From NCBI RefSeq assembly GCF_031877795.1, contig NC_133939.1, forward strand, positions 8,103,698 to 8,167,697: a stretch of 64,000 nt of DNA, in the 5' to 3' direction. Position 1 is the first letter of the stretch; each line of letters opens with the position of its first letter. The notes under the pieces were generated by a model. The model made no database searches. It had not been told where the DNA came from and saw only the letters and a list, made by a program, of their open reading frames with translations. A program made the position numbers and the translations under genes. Of the stretch, positions 34,801 to 64,000 are shown piece after piece. The stretch is from Strix aluco (taxonomy: Eukaryota; Chordata; Aves; Strigiformes; Strigidae).

Positions 34801-36872
34801 TGGATGTGCCTAGAGTTAAACCAAAACTTTGACTTACTGAGCACTGTCTGGCAAAGCTAAACTACCACTGAGTCATACTGCAGTATGCAACTATTAAAAG
34901 GTAAATTATATGAGGTGCTAGCTGCTATTACAGTGACCCATATCTTAGGATTTCAACTGCATCTCTGCCACACAGTCCTCCTAAAGCAGGCTTTATTGCC
35001 AAGCTTTTATATGTGCCACTGTTCAATCAAATAAAGCAGCCTTCTGCCAGAGCGTGAGCAAGATTAGGAAGTAGGACTGATTATTTCAAGTCTCCTAAGA
35101 GCAAGTGGCAATGAACACAACCTCAAGAAATGAAAAACTGAACCAAGAGTGAATGTTAAAAAGAAAATGCAAAATTTCACAATACAAGCTAGTTTTCTTT
35201 GCACTGGATGGGTCTCAAGGTGGATGACTTACTGGTAACTAGATTTACTGAAATCCATCAGTCATGTTCTTAATAGCAGCATTTCAGCCTTCAAAAGGGG
35301 AATATGTCTGAAGGGGTCAGGTTCCCCATGGGGTGATGCAGAGCTGTTTCCTCAGCCCAGTGCTGATGGAAGGTGAGGGCCATCAGGCAGAGCTGGCTGG
35401 GCCAGCTCAGGAGAAGAAGCTTTGGCAAACATAATTACTGTAAGATGCAGCTCTCTTCTGCAGAACCCAAATAATGGAAAAAGTATCCAGATACTCAAGA
35501 TGTAAATGCAAAATGCAGCAAAAATGACTGTAACAAATGAAACATGAAGTTCCTCACCAATTGACCAAAGACTAATTGTGGAAAGAGGAACAGTTGAGTT
35601 CAGGAACAACGTTCTGACACTTCCCTACCAGAATGATGAAAGAGGGCGAGAGAAATCTCGTGAGAGCATTAAGGGACCCACATTGCTGCAGCGAGGAGAG
35701 GAGCGAAGCCCTCCGAAGACCTGCCCTGCAGAGCCCGTCGGAAGGCAACAACAGGCTTAGGTCACATGTAAACAGACAAATTTCTATGTAGAAGTCTGGT
35801 AGCTGGAGAAGCAAGGCTGAGCGTGACAATCAGACACCCACCAGCCACCCAGAGGTATCTTGCTGCTTCACAGACCTCAGTTTGGCAGCAACTTGCCCAC
35901 CACGGGCTGCCCTTGGGTCTCCCAGGGAAGTGCAAGGACAGGGGAAAAGCCCTGCAGAGCCTGCAGGCATGGGCAGGCTCCACAATGGGCTGCTCAGCCA
36001 CATCCCCACACAGCTCCCATCACCATGGGGAAGGGCCTCCACGCTGCAGCATCCGCCCACTACCTGCCTCCAAGATGCCGCTGGGCCAGCCCCTCCAGAG
36101 CCATCTGGCTGCTGCCTCCCACGAGTGACAACTTCGTGGAGGGCATGTGCTTTCCATTCTGAACAAACACACGCTTTACATATCAGAGGTAAAAGATTTT
36201 ATTATCCCATGGATTTTTCCTAAGAAGTAAGAGTCCTACCAGACAAAATATACAAAGCATCTTATGTTTTCTTTCTAGACAACTGCATTCTCATCCTATG
36301 AAACAGTGACCACATTAGTTCACCTTAAAGAACCAAGGTTTGTCATTAGAGCTGCAGGATTGCACAGAGTTAGCATATTCAATGACCAGTTAATTCATGC
36401 AGAATCAGAAGGAAGGGTAAAAAGGTCTGTATGCTCACCTGAGTGCAGGCTTAGGTTCCTAGAAATGAAGAGAAATGCAGGGCTTAAATTTACCAGTTTG
36501 CGGCACTTCCATTAAACAAACCAATTCTCTGACCCACTTCTTGTCATCCACTCCTCAGTGAAAGGTTAGGGCTAGCAGCAAGTTATCGTTGGAAAAACAA
36601 TGCTAGAAAAGCAAATAACCCTCTGGCAGTGGGAAACTTTCCTTACCAACCTGCATGAAGTGCACATAATTCTTCATTTTACATCAAGCTTAAAGCAGAA
36701 TGAAACCAAAGTGTCCTTCTCTATTTGTTAAAACTTAAAGTTTATAGTTGACTATGTTTATATAAAAAATAAATTTTCAGCCTCTAAGGCTAATTTCTAT
36801 TGCACTACATGACCATTTTGAGATCCTGTTTTGTTTTCACATAATTAACTCACAGTATTATTACTTAAAAGT
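28816..36872. other. intergenic region, right part; no gene recognised
   Basis: Noncoding sequence with scattered simple repeats (T15 at about 31017-31031, an A run near 33368-33378). A GC-richer patch at about 34240-34630 is open on both strands (80-140 codons), but the predicted peptides resemble nothing I know and have no ATG-Kozak or splice context that convinces me. Confidence 0.5.
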
Positions 36873-36878
36873 TTTATT
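36873..36878 (-). terminator. candidate distal ITM2C poly(A) signal
   Basis: This is the minus-strand AATAAA nearest downstream of the ITM2C stop. It would give a 3' UTR of about 1.6 kb. An ATTAAA variant at 37123-37128 (minus strand) would give about 1.4 kb. I saw no canonical hexamer closer to the stop at 38496. Confidence 0.3.
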
Positions 36879-38495
36879 GTAAAATATATTCACTTTTTTT
36901 GGTTTTGCCAAGTTAATGATTGTACTTGCATTTACTTTATCCTTCCTCTTCTAAAACAACAAGCTCATTTCAACAGATGGTGAACAAGTCCAGATTTGCT
37001 GGAAACCAATTAACAAGAACGTGCCAAGTTGAAACTCACCCCATTCTTTCAAGCCAAAAAACTGCCTGCATTTCAAGAACCTAATTAGTTTTAACTATAT
37101 TTATGGAACAGAGGGAAGAATATTTAATTACCCTGCAATTCTTCTGTCTGATGATCAATAGAAATGCAGTTTCGTTCACACAATTTCTCTGCAGTATATT
37201 GATCAGATGAATCTTGCCTTGTATCAATATCTGTACTACAATGGTGCCTGCAGATAATGTGATACATGGCTGGACTACAGTAATTTCTCTCAAAACAGCT
37301 TTCATCAGAGGAGTTATACAAGAATACACACTCTGTTAAAAAAAAGTTCTGCTTCTGCACTTGCCAATAACTACCAGTTCTGCTGCTGACACCACTTCAT
37401 ACGTAGGCATGGCACCCCATCCACACACAGATGGGTTCTCAACACCTCAGGAAGACAGACCCATGTGAACATAACTCATCTCCCCAAGCAAGCAGAGCTG
37501 GCCAGGATAGACACAAGCTGGAGTAAACCACCCGCAGCCACGGCCTATAGACAGGACATCAGTGGAGCTTTGGCACCTTGGGCAAAGTGACGGCAGATCT
37601 GCTCAGGATCCACAGCAGCTGCAACTGTGTGTTAGAGAAAAGGCTACACAGCCTTGCGCTTCACCCTCTGCTTTGTGGCCGGGGAGCAGGGCCACGCTGT
37701 GTCATTCGTGTCATTTCCAGCCTGCCTCATTGCCCCTTGCCCTGGCCTCCCACCCACCCTGAACACCCATCAGGATACCCTGCATTGCTCAGCGGGTCAC
37801 ACCGAGCCATGACGTGTTCAGGAGACATGGGGAGGGTGAGTCCAGGAGCCAGTCAAAAAACAACACATAGTGGTTGCTTTCGATGTTTGAAAATCTGGTC
37901 TCCAGGGGGACAGCACACAGCAAGCTGGGACCACCACAGCATGGTCTGGGCAGAAACCCTCCTTCTGCTGAGCTTTCTGAATCACCCTGTCTGTAGCCTC
38001 ACAACTATTCTTTTCCTAAGTGCATCTGGTTATGTATTTCTGGTCATTATATCAGCATCAAAATGGTAACCCTCCTCTTGTGCATACACCTTCTGTCCTG
38101 GTGCCAAGGCAGTCTCAAAGTACTATACCAGCCTGAAATCGTTCGGCCAGGAAAAGAGCACCTATTTCCAGCACTCCTATTTCTTGGCCACCCCTTCTAC
38201 CCCAAACCTGCTCCCAAAATAGATTCCTGTCCTGTGGTGTGGAAGAAGCTGCATCTACTCCCAAGTTATCTTTAACTTCTGTGTAAATTTAAGCCCAGCA
38301 AACGTCTAAGGTAGGTAGCAGGGAGAGAAGAGAATCCACTGTCAGGCCACAATGGACCCAACAGGTTAGAGCTGCACAAGCAGGGGAGAGAGTAAAAAAG
38401 TAAGACAGATTACCATGACTAAAGAGAAGGCTGAGAGCATGTGTGTGCACATGTATGCAAGCAAAGCCAAGGAGGGTTACATCTGGACAGTGGCC
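36879..38495 (-). other. probable ITM2C 3' UTR
   Basis: Sequence immediately downstream of the ITM2C stop on the minus strand, with no recognised repeat or competing exon. The extent is set only by the candidate poly(A) hexamers and is therefore uncertain. Confidence 0.4.
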
Positions 38496-61427
<22,932 letters not shown>

Positions 61428-61703
61428 GGCCCCACGCCGCCGCCGCTGCCCGCGCCGCCGCCGCCACCGGCACCGCCCCGGGGAGGGGCCGCCGCCGCCG
61501 CCCCCGCCCCCGGCAGACCCCCGGGGCGCTCCGCTCCCCCCGCCCGCCGCCGGTGGGAGCGCGGAGGGGGCTGCCCCCGAGTCGGGGGCGACCGGGCCTT
61601 TGCGGCCGCCAGGGCTGCGCCCGGTGCACCAGCGGGCTGCGGGGGGCTCCGGGGGGGGCGAGTGCGCGGGCGAGTCCCGGGCGGTTAACCCTGAACGGAG
61701 AGA

Positions 61704-61862
61704 GAGCCCGCCAGCAGCACCCACGGCTGCTCCCCGCTCTCAGCCCGCCAGCAGCACCCACGGCTGCTCCCCGCTCTCAGCCCGCCAGCAGCACCCACGG
61801 CTGCTCCCCGCTCTCAGCCCGCCAGCAGCACCCACGGCTGCTCCCCGCTCTCAGCCCGCCAG
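61704..61862. repeat. 37-bp minisatellite upstream of the ITM2C start
   Basis: About 4.3 direct copies of a 37-base GC-rich unit lie at 61704-61740, 61741-61777, 61778-61814, 61815-61851 and a partial copy to about 61862. The first copy has one mismatch at its edge and the rest are identical by eye. Each unit contains AGCAGC-ACCCACG-GCTGCT, able to form a 6-bp stem with a 7-base loop. It lies 277-435 bases upstream of the ITM2C ATG, so it is in the promoter or the 5' UTR. Confidence 0.95.
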
Positions 61863-61870
61863 CCCCCTCC

Positions 61871-64000
61871 AGGTCCCGCTTGCACAGCTTTAGGCTGGGC
61901 CTGGCCAGCCCTTCCTCGGGTTTAGGACGCGGAGGGTGCAGCAGCAGCCCCCCCCCCCCGGAAGCCCTGGCTGGTGGCGGTGCTAAATTGGCACTGCTGA
62001 AATGGGGTCAGCCAAGGGGAAAAAAAAACCCCAAAACTAAATTAAACAACCCACCTAGCCTGAGGATGCATCAGCCTGGAGCAGATGCACACAGAGAGCA
62101 GGGGTTACACTCTGGGGGAAAGCTGGGAAAAACCCAAGTGCCCTTTGTTTCGAGGCTTGAGACCAGAATCTGTGGATGAACCAAGAGCATTGAGGTGGTC
62201 TCTGCCCCAGGATCAGCTCTGGGCAGCAGAACAGGTAGATTCCCTTCAGCATGGGATCAACGATCTAGAAAAAGCCCTTCCTGACAGAAGCAGAGCGTGG
62301 CACGCAGAAGGGAATTCGGGGGGGGTGCTTTTGTGCCATTGATTCTGGTCTTGCGCCAGGGGATGCTGGCTGGGGAGCAGCGGGGAGCAGAGCGGCCGGC
62401 CAGGGGCTGCGGATACGAAGGGGCTCTGGGCGGCAGGAACAGCAGGGCAGGACCCGGCTGTACGCAGGATTCACGGGAGCACCTGCACAGCACGGAGTAA
62501 AGAACACACGTTGACAGTTTTGTTAAGGTAACAAAATGGAAAAAACAACATTAACCAAACCCTCTCTGCCAGCCGTGGGTAGTATGGAAAGTAGCAAATC
62601 CAGTGGAGAAACACAGCAATACCCTTACATTGATTTGGTCCACTTAAACATAGTATTTATTTATAATAAAGTCATTATGGGCATTTTCTTTCGATCCAGA
62701 AGGATTCATTACGTACTGAGTGCTTTACATCATGTTATGAACTAACCCATTGATAAATTAGGGCTAAATTTTATTTGCAAAAGGCATCGTTGGCAGGGAT
62801 TCAGCGTTGACTCACAACAATTGCTCACAGTGCTGACTTGCCATTGTTCAATATTCAGAGCTGCTCAGTCCTCCCGGCATCCCGCCGTGTGGGTAAAAGT
62901 TACATCAGGATCACAAGTTTTATCTCACACAGAGATAAGAGGCAGCATGTCCAAAACAGCCCCTAATTTTAGGAACTCAAACTGAGACAAGATGGTCCTG
63001 AGTTTCTGGCAACAGGAGTGCTTACAGCCAGATCCAAATATCTCACGCTCAACATGCAAACCAAGAGTCACCATCAGGATCTTCCGTGACAAAAGTTCTA
63101 AGGCAATTGCCAACTATTCTGATAATGTTTATCCTAAGTCACATGTAGCCTTAGAGCAAGGAAGTGTCCAGAATGGGAGCAGAGGGCCAGAAATCCCTGT
63201 CCCCCAGTCCTCTGAATCCACCAGGTTATCCTGCTTTCTACCCCCTTCATCACTCTTGGGCATTGATTTGGCGCAGCCCTTTTTTAGGTTGTTTGGCTAC
63301 ACTATTCCTCGTGTGCAGCTCTCTGTACGAGAAACGCTACGTTACCTCCTGTGCCTCCAGTCCAATGGTCCACTGGGCAGCTCTTGTCACAGAGAGGAAA
63401 TCTAAAGCCAGGATGCCAGCTGGGGAAAAGTAGTATGAAATCTCTCAGTACACCTGAAAAATGGCAGAGAAGGCTCGACACAAAAATCTTTAGTTTAAAG
63501 GCAGAAGTTGCAGAAAATTGGGGATTTTTTCTTCCCGTTTGTGGCAAACATGCCTCCACCCCCATCCCCAATCAGTCAGTCTGCAGGACTGGTGGGACAA
63601 ACCTGCAGTCAGGAGAGCAAAGGATCCTCTTCAAATATTTAGGTCCTTTGTGAAATAATGTCAAAGATGCTGAGAGAAATAATCATGAGGCTCCTGATGG
63701 TCATCTGGTCTCCTGACAGAACTAGTCTATCAATTTTCACAGAGGCAAACAGACTGAAAGGCATCATCACACCATGCCAAGCAGCAGCAGGGCACCAAGC
63801 AGCAGCGACAGTGGCTCTGCCTTTTCTGGACAAGTGCTGGCCTGTGAACTACTGAATCAGCCAGGTCTGCTGGAGTACAACTACTAATTTCCTGTTGTAA
63901 GTGGAAAGTAGCATTGATCAAATATGCGAGACTGACATCAGAGCGTGTGTGCTGGGGGAGTCCCCTGCTCACAGCTCAGAAGCAGCCTGCTTGGACCAGT
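61871..64000. other. flank upstream of ITM2C; no gene recognised
   Basis: GC content falls away after about 62.5 kb. There is a C9 run near 61951-61959 and a G run near 62318-62326. Open frames are short and unrecognised. In mammals CAB39 would be the next gene on this side, but I see no CAB39-like exon before the window ends. Confidence 0.5.

Noticed and set aside
61871-64000. first exons of CAB39, expected beyond ITM2C
   Set aside because: No CAB39-like peptide is present in any frame. The gene probably lies outside the window.

Overview
This window is nuclear DNA from a vertebrate, most likely a bird. Long AT-rich noncoding stretches separate a few intron-containing genes. The recognisable mobile DNA is mainly CR1 LINE (the dominant avian retroposon), in 5'-truncated and decayed copies, plus probable MIR-type SINE remnants. 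I see no operons, CRISPR arrays, rRNA or tRNA genes, and no retroviral coding sequence. I cannot name the species.

Two protein genes are well supported. On the + strand, one uninterrupted coding exon at 19825-20742 encodes a 305-residue class A G-protein-coupled receptor that I identify as GPR55. On the - strand, six exons between 61427 and 38496 join with canonical GT/AG boundaries and correct phases into a 265-residue ITM2C (BRI3) protein. It has a type II membrane segment, a BRICHOS domain, an N-glycosylation site, a basic proprotein-convertase site and a 25-residue secreted C-terminal peptide. The two genes are tail to tail, as in the mammalian block I recall (ITM2C next to GPR55), which supports both identifications.

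Layout: 1-17.2 kb is noncoding flank upstream of GPR55, with a CR1 on the - strand (about 4563-5288), a CR1 3' tip (about 8850), a CR1 on the + strand (about 9480-10105) and a MIR-like remnant (about 11390). From 17.2 to 21.8 kb lie a candidate GPR55 5' exon, intron, coding exon and 3' UTR with poly(A) signals. From 21.8 to 36.9 kb is intergenic sequence with a long G tract and, near 28.6-28.8 kb, an orphan TATA box followed by GC-rich sequence and an octamer-like AT-rich block. From 36.9 to 61.4 kb is ITM2C, with 14.7 kb of its length in intron 1. Its first exon sits in a CpG-rich island next to a 37-bp tandem repeat at 61704-61862. The last 2.1 kb is upstream flank with no gene that I can recognise.

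The two genes do not form a pathway. GPR55 is a plasma-membrane lipid receptor (lysophosphatidylinositol in mammals). ITM2C is a secretory-pathway and cell-surface protein known in mammals to bind APP and modulate its processing. No previously undescribed system was found. The observations most worth a second look are the loss of the near-invariant TM4 tryptophan in the receptor, the hairpin-forming 37-bp minisatellite beside the ITM2C start, the basic end of the ITM2C peptide, and the orphan promoter-like block at 28.6 kb.
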